DNA of 7,545 nucleotides, taken from the NCBI GenBank assembly GCA_903919625.1, contig CAIXIZ010000329.1:1-7545 (forward strand), given 5' to 3'. The notes under the pieces are model-generated. The model was not told where the DNA came from. It made no database searches and saw only the letters and a program-made list of their open reading frames with translations. Shown piece by piece: positions 1 through 6,990 of this stretch (the stretch's first letter is position 1; every line of letters begins with the position of its first letter). This DNA is from an uncultured Verrucomicrobiota bacterium (GTDB taxonomy: Bacteria; Verrucomicrobiota; Verrucomicrobiia; Opitutales; Opitutaceae). Made by a program: the position numbers and the translations under genes.

Positions 1-586
1 CCACCGCAGGGAAGCGCTCCCCCATGAGTCCGAGGGCGAGCAGGGCGAAAAAGGGGCCGCTGCCGAGTGAAAGCACCGAGAGCGCGCCGACATCGCTGCG
101 GTTGCCGACGAGACCGGTCAGCGCGGCGAAGAGTCCGCCGTTGGCGTTGGTCATCGCCGCCACCACGGCTAGGGTGGATAACCCGCAAAAGCCATGGAAA
201 GGATCGGACAACTTGCCGAGCAGGAGACCCGTGCCCATCCCCATCGCAAATTTTGCCCCTGTGAGTAGCGCCCCTTTGCCAAGTGCCCGGGCGCCGATTT
301 TGACCGACATCTGGCTGCCGACGCAGACGAGAAAAAGCCCGATCAGGGTCAGTGCCCCGGTTTTAAACAGGCTGGCGGTGAATGAGGTCACATTCAGCGC
401 GGGGTTGGCCCCAAGCATGAGGAACTCAAAGTGGCCATTGGGCAACGGTGAGGCGCCCAGCGTTCGCAGGATGGACTCAATCCCGGACAGGTGGGCCTGG
501 TCGAGCGTGTTCATCGCCGCCCCGAGCAACAGGGGGATGAGCATCAGACCGCCGGGGATGCGTTCGAGGGAAGCCTTGATTTTCAT
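1..586 (-). CDS. kdgT: 2-keto-3-deoxygluconate permease, N-terminal part (runs off left edge)
   Basis: KdgT family transporters import 2-keto-3-deoxygluconate, an intermediate of pectin and uronate breakdown, across the inner membrane with protons. I translated the minus strand from the ATG at 586; 195 codons are open to the window edge, roughly 60% of the usual 310-330 residues. The N-terminus (MKIKASLERIPGGLMLIPLL) matches the family start, with its IPGG motif. Hydrophobic segments are visible near residues 13-25, 78-90, 107-124, 135-146 and 165-187. The segment around residues 135-157 (CGLSTLAVVAAMTNANGGLF) is the most diagnostic stretch. An in-frame TGA lies at 605-607 with no other start between, so ATG 586 decides the start; no Shine-Dalgarno is evident. 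Residues about 25-77 look longer than the matching loop of E. coli KdgT as I remember it. The gene is divergent from the hybrid kinase. The family call is confident; the exact substrate is inferred. Confidence 0.88.
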   Translation of the reverse strand, partial: MKIKASLERIPGGLMLIPLLLGAAMNTLDQAHLSGIESILRTLGASPLPNGHFEFLMLGANPALNVTSFTASLFKTGALTLIGLFLVCVGSQMSVKIGARALGKGALLTGAKFAMGMGTGLLLGKLSDPFHGFCGLSTLAVVAAMTNANGGLFAALTGLVGNRSDVGALSVLSLGSGPFFALLALGLMGERFPAV

Positions 587-626
587 ACGGAAGAGCCATC
601 GACTTCATGGCCCGGCAAGGAAATTG

Positions 627-654
627 AAAATACGGTCATCCGGCCAGCTCCAAA
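627..654 (-). promoter_or_regulatory. possible sigma-70-like promoter for kdgT
   Basis: Read on the minus strand, TTTGGA (654-649) and TATTTT (632-627) are separated by 16 bp and lie about 40 bp upstream of the kdgT ATG. Both hexamers are imperfect and the lineage's promoter consensus is unknown to me, so this is a weak candidate found by eye only. Confidence 0.2.
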
Positions 655-679
655 GACCTGTCGCATCTCTTGCGTTCCG

Positions 680-703
680 GCCGGAGTTAGTCTCCCATCC
701 GGC
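680..703. repeat. small inverted repeat in the kdgT/kinase divergent region
   Basis: GCCGGA (680-685) and TCCGGC (698-703) form a perfect 6-bp inverted repeat with a 12-nt spacer. A competing GGAG/CTCC pairing (683-686 with 692-695) lies inside it. It sits 20 bp before the kinase ATG, where an operator or a leader hairpin could act, but a repeat this short in GC-rich DNA may be chance. The rest of the 137-bp intergenic region shows nothing clear. Confidence 0.25.
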
Positions 704-723
704 TCTCCCGCGTCACATCGCCG

Positions 724-3700
724 ATGCCCTCCGTTCCCCCTGTCCGTCCTCCATTGGTCGTTGTCATTAACGATGATGAAAGTCAGCGCCGCCCGCTGTG
801 TGCGATATTGGAGAGAGGCGGGCTGAGGGTTTCCGCCCATGGGGCGGTCATAGCGGCACTTCAGGCGATGGCGATGGAAAAACCGGCACTTGTGGTCACC
901 GACCTCGGTCTGCCCCATATCGACGGGGTAAGGTTTTGCCGGATGCTGCGCTCGCCGGCCTACCGGAGTTTCAATGCCACGCCGATTCTGGTCGCCTCCT
1001 CCACCTATGCGGGAACGGATACTGCGGAGATCGTGGTCGATCTCGGGGCGAATGCGTTTATGCGCCTGCCCGCCGAGCCCGGCCTGTTTCTGCAACAGGT
1101 GGAGCAGCTGATCCATAACGCCCCGCCGGCCGCCCAGCCGGGCGTGTTGCTCCTGGCCAAAGTGGATGACGAACTCGTCGCGGTTGAATCAGCCTTTGCG
1201 GCCAGCGGCTTCCGGGTGCAGCGGGCCTCCGGCCCGGCCGAGGCGGAGGCGTTGATTTCGGGGGAAACTTACGAGGCGGTGGTGGCCGATCTTGACCTGC
1301 CCGGGGTGGATTTGACCTGGCTGAATGCGCAGACCGCCCGTTGGCCGAAAGCAGCGTTTTTTACCGTCACCGGTCAGCGCGAACCGACCCTGGCGGTGCG
1401 GGCCATGCAGGCCGGGGCCAGCGCCCATTTGCGCCGGCCCTATGCCCCGGATTATCTTTGCAGCCTGTGTGAAATGGCCCGGCGCGAAAAGTCCCTGCTG
1501 CGGGTACAGGAGCTCCTGGAGCATCGCACCCACGAATTGCGCCGTTCCGAGCAGGAATTGCAGGCCGTCGTGGAATCCACCGGGCAGGCATTTTTGCTGC
1601 TGCAACCCGACGGGAGGGTGGAGCTGTTCAACCGTTCGGCGGCCCGGGTGGCGGAGGAGGTTTTTGGGCGCAAATTGCGCATTGGCCAGACTCTGGTCGA
1701 AGTGCTGGGCCTGGAATACGCCGTCGTCACGCTGCAGAACATCAAGGCGGCTTTTGCCGGCCAGATTATCCAACACGACCGGGAGTTGCACGACCGGCAG
1801 GGCCAGGGGCGGTGGTTTGCCATCACCTATGCTCCCGTGCATGCCCCCGATGGGTCGATCACCCGGGTGGTTTTTAACGCGCAGGACATTACTGAACGAC
1901 GGCTGGCCGAAGCGGCCCTGCGCGAGAGCGAGGCGCGCTTTCGCAGCCTGGCGGACCAGGCGCCGGTGCTGATCTGGATGGCCGACCCCGGCCCGGCCTG
2001 CCATTATTTGAACCAAAGCTGGCTCGCTTTCACCGGCCGCAGGCTGGAGGTTGAACTGGCCACGGGCTGGGTGGAGGGGATCCATCCCGCCGACCGGGCC
2101 GAATTTGACCGGGTCCATGCCGAAGCCTGCGCCCGCCAGCTGCCCTTTGCCCGCGAATACCGCCTGCGTCACCACTCGGAGCAATATCGCTGGATTACGG
2201 ATACCGGCGTGCCGCGCTTTTCCCAGAACGGGGATTTTCTCGGCCATATCGGCGCGGGCATCGACATCCACGACCGGATTGAGGCCGAGGCGGCGCTCAT
2301 CCTGAACAAGCGCCGGCTGCAGGCCCTCTTCGACCACTCGCATGACGCCATTTTGCTGGCCAACGACGCGGGCGGCTACGTGGATGCCAATCCTGCCGCC
2401 TGCCGTTTGCTTGGCTATCTGCGGGAGGAGCTGGTGACGCTCGGCGTGCAGCAGGTGTTCGCGGCGACGGATCCCAGCTGGGCGCACAGCGCCTGGCGCG
2501 AGTTTCTCACCCAAGGCCGGACCACGGGCGAGACGCCGTTGCGGCGGAAGGACGGAAGCACCGTCGTGGTGGATTACAGCGCCATAGCGGGCATTTTGCC
2601 CGGGCTGCACCTGACCATCCTGCGGGACATCTCCGAACGCCGGACCCTGCAGGCCCAGCTCCTCCGGCAGCAGCGGCTCGAGAGTGTGGGCCGGCTCGCC
2701 AGCGGGGTGGCCCACGACCTGAACAACATTCTCGCCCCCATCCTGATGGTGCCGGCCATGTTGCGTCCGTCTTTGACGGATACGAACGCGCTCATGCTCC
2801 TCGCCACCCTGGAGACCAGCGCACGACGTGGCTCCATCATCGTCCGCCAGTTGCTCTCGTTTGCGCGCGGCATGCCCGGCGAGAAGCATCGCATCGATCT
2901 GCGCAAAGTCGTGCGGGATTCCCTGGTCATCATCCAGGAGACGTTTCCCAAAAATATCACGGTGGACTGGCATCCGGCGGCGGGAGAATGCCCGGTCTTG
3001 GGTGACAGCACCCAGCTCAGCCAGGTCATCATCAACCTCGCCATCAATGGCAGCGATGCGATGGAGAAAGGCGGCCGGCTGGCGCTCTCGCTCGAGCAGG
3101 CCGAGCTTACCGCGGAGGAAGCGGCAAAGATTCCTGATGCCCAGGCGGGACGCCAGGCGGTCCTGACCGTGGCCGACCATGGCCATGGCATTGCGCCCGA
3201 GCATATTGACAAGATCTTCGACCCATTCTTCACCACCAAACCTTTTGGCCAGGGCAGCGGGCTGGGTCTGTCAACTGTGCTTGGCATTGTCCGTGGCCAT
3301 GACGGCTTTGTGCGCGTCACAAGCCGGGTCGGGGCCGGGACGATGCTGAAAGTGTTTCTGCCGTTATATACCGAGCAGACCGGTGCGGCGACGGTCCAGC
3401 CAGCGGTGCCGGCCAAGCTGCCGGTCGGCCTGGGCCGCATGGTGCTGGTGGTCGACGATGAGGCCGCCGTGCGGGACATCGTTCGCCTGACTTTGATCCG
3501 GGATGGCTATCAGGTCATGTGCGCCGACGGGGCCGATGCCGCGCTCTCTCAGATCCAATCGGTCGGTGGCCGGGTGGATCTGGTGATCACCGACCTTGCC
3601 ATGCCGGGTGTGTCCGGCGCAAAGCTGGTCGAACAGCTTGCCCGCCTGCTGCCGGGATTGCCCGTCCTGGTGATGACCGGCGCAGATGTCGGGCTGCGGC

Positions 3701-3879
3701 TGCCGCCGGAAATGGCCCCGCTGACCAAGTTCGCCGCCATGGGCGACTTTGCACCGGAGCTGTTTCTCAAACTGCCGCCCGAAATTAAAAAGTTGGCCAG
3801 GGGGGTGATTCCCAAACCGTTCACGGCAGAGAAACTGCTGCTCGCGGCATCGTTGGCGCTTTCGATCCGGGCCGGCTGA
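724..3879 (+). CDS. soluble hybrid sensor histidine kinase, REC-REC-PAS-PAS-PAS-HisKA-HATPase-REC
   Basis: This is a signal-transduction kinase expected to autophosphorylate on His and pass phosphate to a receiver. Domains in the 1051-residue product are: REC1 about 10-132 (acidic D17/D18, phosphoacceptor D60); REC2 about 139-252 (D148/D149, D189); PAS1 about 275-393, PAS2 about 400-519 and PAS3 about 528-640; HisKA about 646-714 with the H-box at 662-668 (VAHDLNN, phosphorylated H664); the ATPase domain about 757-880 with N-box N771/N775, G1 box DHGHG (818-822), F box (831-839) and G2 box GQGSGLGLS (842-850); and REC3 about 905-1042 (D911/D912, D957, T985, K1031). There is no transmembrane segment or signal peptide, so it is cytosolic. 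The receiver lysine is absent from REC1 (Leu115 before Pro) and replaced by Arg238 in REC2. REC3 has an enlarged stretch before its KPF motif. The HDLNN H-box type is common in PAS hybrid kinases. ATG 724 is the first start after an in-frame TAG at 688; no Shine-Dalgarno is seen. No output regulator is adjacent, and the signal is unknown. Confidence 0.95.
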   Translation: MPSVPPVRPPLVVVINDDESQRRPLCAILERGGLRVSAHGAVIAALQAMAMEKPALVVTDLGLPHIDGVRFCRMLRSPAYRSFNATPILVASSTYAGTDTAEIVVDLGANAFMRLPAEPGLFLQQVEQLIHNAPPAAQPGVLLLAKVDDELVAVESAFAASGFRVQRASGPAEAEALISGETYEAVVADLDLPGVDLTWLNAQTARWPKAAFFTVTGQREPTLAVRAMQAGASAHLRRPYAPDYLCSLCEMARREKSLLRVQELLEHRTHELRRSEQELQAVVESTGQAFLLLQPDGRVELFNRSAARVAEEVFGRKLRIGQTLVEVLGLEYAVVTLQNIKAAFAGQIIQHDRELHDRQGQGRWFAITYAPVHAPDGSITRVVFNAQDITERRLAEAALRESEARFRSLADQAPVLIWMADPGPACHYLNQSWLAFTGRRLEVELATGWVEGIHPADRAEFDRVHAEACARQLPFAREYRLRHHSEQYRWITDTGVPRFSQNGDFLGHIGAGIDIHDRIEAEAALILNKRRLQALFDHSHDAILLANDAGGYVDANPAACRLLGYLREELVTLGVQQVFAATDPSWAHSAWREFLTQGRTTGETPLRRKDGSTVVVDYSAIAGILPGLHLTILRDISERRTLQAQLLRQQRLESVGRLASGVAHDLNNILAPILMVPAMLRPSLTDTNALMLLATLETSARRGSIIVRQLLSFARGMPGEKHRIDLRKVVRDSLVIIQETFPKNITVDWHPAAGECPVLGDSTQLSQVIINLAINGSDAMEKGGRLALSLEQAELTAEEAAKIPDAQAGRQAVLTVADHGHGIAPEHIDKIFDPFFTTKPFGQGSGLGLSTVLGIVRGHDGFVRVTSRVGAGTMLKVFLPLYTEQTGAATVQPAVPAKLPVGLGRMVLVVDDEAAVRDIVRLTLIRDGYQVMCADGADAALSQIQSVGGRVDLVITDLAMPGVSGAKLVEQLARLLPGLPVLVMTGADVGLRLPPEMAPLTKFAAMGDFAPELFLKLPPEIKKLARGVIPKPFTAEKLLLAASLALSIRAG

Positions 3880-3921
3880 ACTGCTTTTCGCGCGGTGGCG
3901 ACAGGCGGATCGGACAGGGCT

Positions 3922-4881
3922 CTAGTGTGTCATCAGGTAATATATGATGTTGATCGCGAGCGGATAAGCACGAGTTTCGGCGAACATATTGAAATAGACC
4001 TGATTTTCCCCCTCACGTTCCCAGCCGTCGCCGGTGTCGGTGTTGTGCAGCGCAAGCACCATGATCCGCCCCTTGTCATCCAGCCAGGCCCGCACATGCA
4101 TGGTTTCCGATCCCGTCACCCCATTGCGCGACACAGTCGCCCGCGACCGCGGATCGGACGGATCATAATTTGAATTCCAGAAATTTATCGTCGGCACCTG
4201 CAGATTTGACATCGGGCCCTTCAGGTCGAAAACACAGTGGAAAAGCGGGTGTTCCACCGGCAGTTCGCTCCAATCCCGGCCAGGCAGGACGCGGCGCATC
4301 TGATTGGCGAAGTTGTCCCACTCACGTGCACCCCAGAAATCATCCACGAGGAGCATCCCGCCGTTCTGGAGATGTTTGCGCAGGGCGGCGACCTCCTCGT
4401 CGCGCAGGACCATGCCTCCTGGCTGCGAGGCAATCAGCAGAGGGTAGTCGCCCAGCTTGGAGTCAGTCAGCTTGAGCACGCGACCATCGGGATTGACCTT
4501 CAGCGCGGTCAGCTGATGGAGGCGGTAAGATAAATTCAGATCGGCGTCGGGATAATCGTTGACCCAGGTGAGCATGCTGGCCCGGCCGGGAGACTGAAAA
4601 ATGATGCGGGCATAGGTGAACACATCCAGGTCGAATTGGGGTGGATTTTTCCATTCCGGCAGATCCACACTATGGCCGGCCGTCTCCCGCGCCGTGCGGA
4701 CCGTATCTTCATTGACCAATTCGCCTCCTTCGGTCCGGACGATGGGCCCGCTGCCACCGCCGCCAAATCCTCCGCCAAACCCGCCCCCGAAACCCCGGTT
4801 CCGGCCACCCCGCTGGGCAACGCATACACCAACCAGCAGCACGGACAGCAGGGTGAGGAGGAGTTTTTTCGAGACAATCAT
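3922..4881 (-). CDS. exported DUF4159 domain protein with glycine-rich linker
   Basis: From the favoured ATG at 4881 the product has 319 residues. It starts with a signal peptide (MIVSKKLLLTLLSVLLVGVC, possible cleavage near the following V-A-Q), then a Gly/Phe/Arg-rich segment (residues about 25-45). The DUF4159 domain follows, about 84-319. Diagnostic motifs are LLVDDFWG (177-184), EWDNF just after it, and HPLFHCVFDL (211-220). DUF4159 has a Rossmann-like, amidotransferase-like look, but no biochemical role is established that I know of. Related proteins are often encoded beside MoxR ATPase, DUF58 and von Willebrand A genes; none is present here. An in-frame ATG at 4905 would add eight residues before the signal sequence. 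I prefer 4881 because it gives a compact basic n-region, but neither start has a clear Shine-Dalgarno. The gene converges with the kinase across a 42-bp gap (3880-3921) where I see no convincing terminator. Confidence 0.88.
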   Translation of the reverse strand: MIVSKKLLLTLLSVLLVGVCVAQRGGRNRGFGGGFGGGFGGGGSGPIVRTEGGELVNEDTVRTARETAGHSVDLPEWKNPPQFDLDVFTYARIIFQSPGRASMLTWVNDYPDADLNLSYRLHQLTALKVNPDGRVLKLTDSKLGDYPLLIASQPGGMVLRDEEVAALRKHLQNGGMLLVDDFWGAREWDNFANQMRRVLPGRDWSELPVEHPLFHCVFDLKGPMSNLQVPTINFWNSNYDPSDPRSRATVSRNGVTGSETMHVRAWLDDKGRIMVLALHNTDTGDGWEREGENQVYFNMFAETRAYPLAINIIYYLMTH

Positions 4882-4922
4882 GGATAACGATGATCCGGCA
4901 CCCATGTGACGTGTCGGAGGGT

Positions 4923-4979
4923 GCCGAGGTTGCCAGCACTACGCAGGGAGGCAAGCCCGCAACCCCTCGGCTGAGTAGT
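4923..4979. repeat. stem-loop with possible pseudoknot upstream of the DUF4159 gene
   Basis: GCCGAGG (4923-4929) pairs with CCTCGGC (4965-4971), and TTGC (4930-4933) continues with GCAA (4959-4962), giving 11 bp interrupted by a 2-nt bulge (4963-4964). Inside the loop, GGG (4946-4948) can pair with CCC (4956-4958). ACTAC (4938-4942) in the loop is complementary to GTAGT (4975-4979) just outside the stem, which would make a pseudoknot. It lies 42 bp upstream of the DUF4159 ATG at 4881, so it may be part of that gene's 5' leader on the minus strand. No U-tract follows on either strand, so it is not a standard terminator. I do not recognise a known riboswitch. It could also be a dispersed palindromic repeat or chance pairing in GC-rich DNA. 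Confidence 0.45.
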
Positions 4980-4996
4980 TTCGGCGGGCGCAGATT

Positions 4997-5026
4997 GGCC
5001 GGCAGGCAATGCAACCCGTGGCGGCC
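4997..5026. repeat. second imperfect inverted repeat in the same intergenic region
   Basis: GGCCGGCA (4997-5004) pairs with TGGCGGCC (5019-5026), 7 of 8 positions with one G/G mismatch, around a 14-nt loop. The loop (5005-5018) contains GGCAATGCAACCC, which resembles the GGCAA...GCAACCC of the first stem-loop (4950-4965). The pair could therefore be two units of one repeated element. The evidence is base pairing seen by eye only. Confidence 0.3.
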
Positions 5027-5103
5027 CAAACCAACGTTCTGGACCATGGAAATTACCGCTTGCTTCCCATCGCGGCGTCGCGCTTGCTGACCCCTTACTT
5101 GTT

Positions 5104-5180
<77 letters not shown>

Positions 5181-5313
5181 TTTTTATCCAAACCGTGGCC
5201 AGCGGGAGCTGACCGGGCAGTCTTGCACCCGATCAACCCGGACCACATTAGATATTCTTGCCGCCTCACATGCCCAACTTGCTGAAGGCGTAGAATTTGA
5301 CGACCATCGCACC

Positions 5314-6990
5314 ATGACCCGCATTTGCCAACTCATCGGGCGGCCTCGTGTCTGGTGGCGGCTCATCCTGCTGCTCGTCCTTGCCGGGTGGTTGGCGCAG
5401 ACGCTGACATTTCGGGGCATGCGCAACCGGGCCCAATTGCCCAAGCGCCATTTTCAAGTGGGCGACTTTGGGGCGGCTGGCGACGGGGTCAGTGATGACA
5501 CGATGGCCATCAACCGGGCGGTGGCGGCAGCGGCAAAAAATGGCGGAGTCGTCGATTTTGCGCAGGTGAAATATTTGATCCGGCGGCGGCCTGGTGCCGG
5601 CCAAGGTCCGGCGATCCGGCTGGATCCGGGAGTTTCGCTCGACGGGCATGGCTGCACCCTGCTGCTCGATGATAACTGTTCCTATATCGGAAGCAGCCCG
5701 GATCTGACGGCACAGGCACTGATCGACCAAGACCTGGTGGTCGGTGACCACACGGTTCGGGTGGACTCGGCCGCCGCATTCATCCCTGGAGATCCCGTCA
5801 GTTTGCGGCTGGGGGACAACGAATGGGATGCGCGCGAGACCAAGGAAATGTTTTTTACCACCGTGGTCAGGGTGAGGAACGGACACCTGCTGGAACTGGC
5901 TGATGCGCTGCCGCGCGGGGTCGTCGTCAACCAGACCACCGCGCCCAACCGGGCGGTCTTGCGTTTTCGGCCGTTGGACAATCCAGTCTGTTCCGGCGGA
6001 TATATCCGCGCTTTCCACCTCGCCCATACGGCCCGAGGCAACCCGGAATCAGGCATCGACCTGCGCTGTGCCACGGGCACACAAATCAGCCAAATTTCCG
6101 CCACGGATCCGGGCGCGGGGGTGGTTTTGCTTGCCTATTGCCGGGGGGTGCAGGTCAGCGACATCGCTTGTGACCAGTCGGTTGCCCTGGGCGGCCACCC
6201 GGCAAAAGGCCGGATCATCAACGCCTGGAACTCGGCGGATTGCCGCTTCGAAAATATCGAAGGGCATGCCTTTGCGGGACCATTCGCATTTTTTGAGTCC
6301 TACTGCCGTAATCTGCAATGTGTGAACTGGCGCATCGTCGATGACTGGTCGCGGAAGATGGGGTCGCAAAGGCCGTTTAACCGGCTGTTGATGGTGGTGC
6401 AGGATTCAGAGGCGGATTTTGTGAATTTACAGGTGCGCGGAGAGGGCGAAGGGGCGGTCGTATGCGATAGTGGTGGCACCACGGCGCGCATCCGTCTCGT
6501 GGATCCGCTGATCCTGCTCACCGGAAGACTGGAAGCGCTCGATTTGGCCCAGGTGGCGGAGAGCGGTCTCGAGCTGCAGGGACGTCGTTATGGGCCTCTC
6601 CGGCGTTTTATGCAGGAAGCGGTGCTGCCGGCAGCAAGAGCGGCGGAAACTTTGCCCGGGGTGGTGCCAGCCGGGCTTTGGCGGCGCATCGTGGTCGAAT
6701 CTCCAGGACTGACCACCACCCAGCGCTTCAGGATCAATGGACAGATGGTGACGCTGACGCCGGAATCACCCACGGCCGAGGTCACGGCGGTTGGCCGCAT
6801 TGGATCAGATTATGGAACCAACCCGCCGACGGACAGACGGCTCACGGCTGATACCACTGATCTGACCCTGCCGGTGAGGGTGAAAATGTCCGTCGAGTAT
6901 TTTCCTGCGGAGGAACCCCCGGCCGCTTCCGAGGTTGAACTTCCGCCGCCGGCCAGGCAATTCATCCAAGCGCGCCTGATACCGCCATGA
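5314..6990 (+). CDS. membrane-anchored or secreted parallel beta-helix protein (pectate-lyase-3/GH28-like)
   Basis: The 558-residue product begins with a hydrophobic segment (about 13-30, rich in L, W and A after R10 and R12) that should act as signal peptide or membrane anchor. Residues 47-90 match the start of the Pectate_lyase_3 (PF12708) fold: a FQVGDFGAAGDGVSDDT motif (47-63), an alpha segment, GGVVDF (77-82), then the first helix rungs with VSLDGHG (107-113). Residues about 245-400 show repeating short strands typical of beta-helix coils. About 450-530 may be a separate C-terminal strand domain, and 530-558 is Pro/Glu-rich. Such proteins are polysaccharide lyases, hydrolases, epimerases or spike-like binders. 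I do not see the GH28 Asp motifs, so activity is unproven. ATG 5314 is the first usable start (the frame stays open upstream without ATG, GTG or TTG in the spacer). A TAGAAT at 5291-5296 could be a -10 box, without a clear -35. The stop overlaps the ligA start. In the 133-bp spacer after the tRNA I see nothing else. Confidence 0.85.
   Translation: MTRICQLIGRPRVWWRLILLLVLAGWLAQTLTFRGMRNRAQLPKRHFQVGDFGAAGDGVSDDTMAINRAVAAAAKNGGVVDFAQVKYLIRRRPGAGQGPAIRLDPGVSLDGHGCTLLLDDNCSYIGSSPDLTAQALIDQDLVVGDHTVRVDSAAAFIPGDPVSLRLGDNEWDARETKEMFFTTVVRVRNGHLLELADALPRGVVVNQTTAPNRAVLRFRPLDNPVCSGGYIRAFHLAHTARGNPESGIDLRCATGTQISQISATDPGAGVVLLAYCRGVQVSDIACDQSVALGGHPAKGRIINAWNSADCRFENIEGHAFAGPFAFFESYCRNLQCVNWRIVDDWSRKMGSQRPFNRLLMVVQDSEADFVNLQVRGEGEGAVVCDSGGTTARIRLVDPLILLTGRLEALDLAQVAESGLELQGRRYGPLRRFMQEAVLPAARAAETLPGVVPAGLWRRIVVESPGLTTTQRFRINGQMVTLTPESPTAEVTAVGRIGSDYGTNPPTDRRLTADTTDLTLPVRVKMSVEYFPAEEPPAASEVELPPPARQFIQARLIPP

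Noticed and set aside
24..770. 248-codon plus-strand open frame over the kdgT region
   Set aside because: The minus strand encodes a clear KdgT N-terminus; the plus-strand product is Pro/Ser/Arg-rich with no family resemblance.
1189..3204. 671-codon open frame antisense to the hybrid kinase
   Set aside because: It lies wholly opposite a kinase with intact conserved motifs. Its translation is low in recognisable domains and looks like the reverse complement of GC-rich codons, a common artefact.
3880..3921. Shared terminator between the convergent kinase and DUF4159 genes; GACAGG repeated at 3900-3905 and 3913-3918
   Set aside because: No stable stem followed by a T-run is visible, and a 6-bp direct repeat is expected by chance.
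4923..4979. SAH-type or another known riboswitch at this stem-loop
   Set aside because: The general fold (stem plus pseudoknot) is reminiscent, but the conserved bases do not line up and neither downstream gene fits the usual regulon.
5266..6027. 253-codon minus-strand open frame opposite the beta-helix gene
   Set aside because: The plus strand carries a recognisable fold and signal segment here; the minus product shows no motif.
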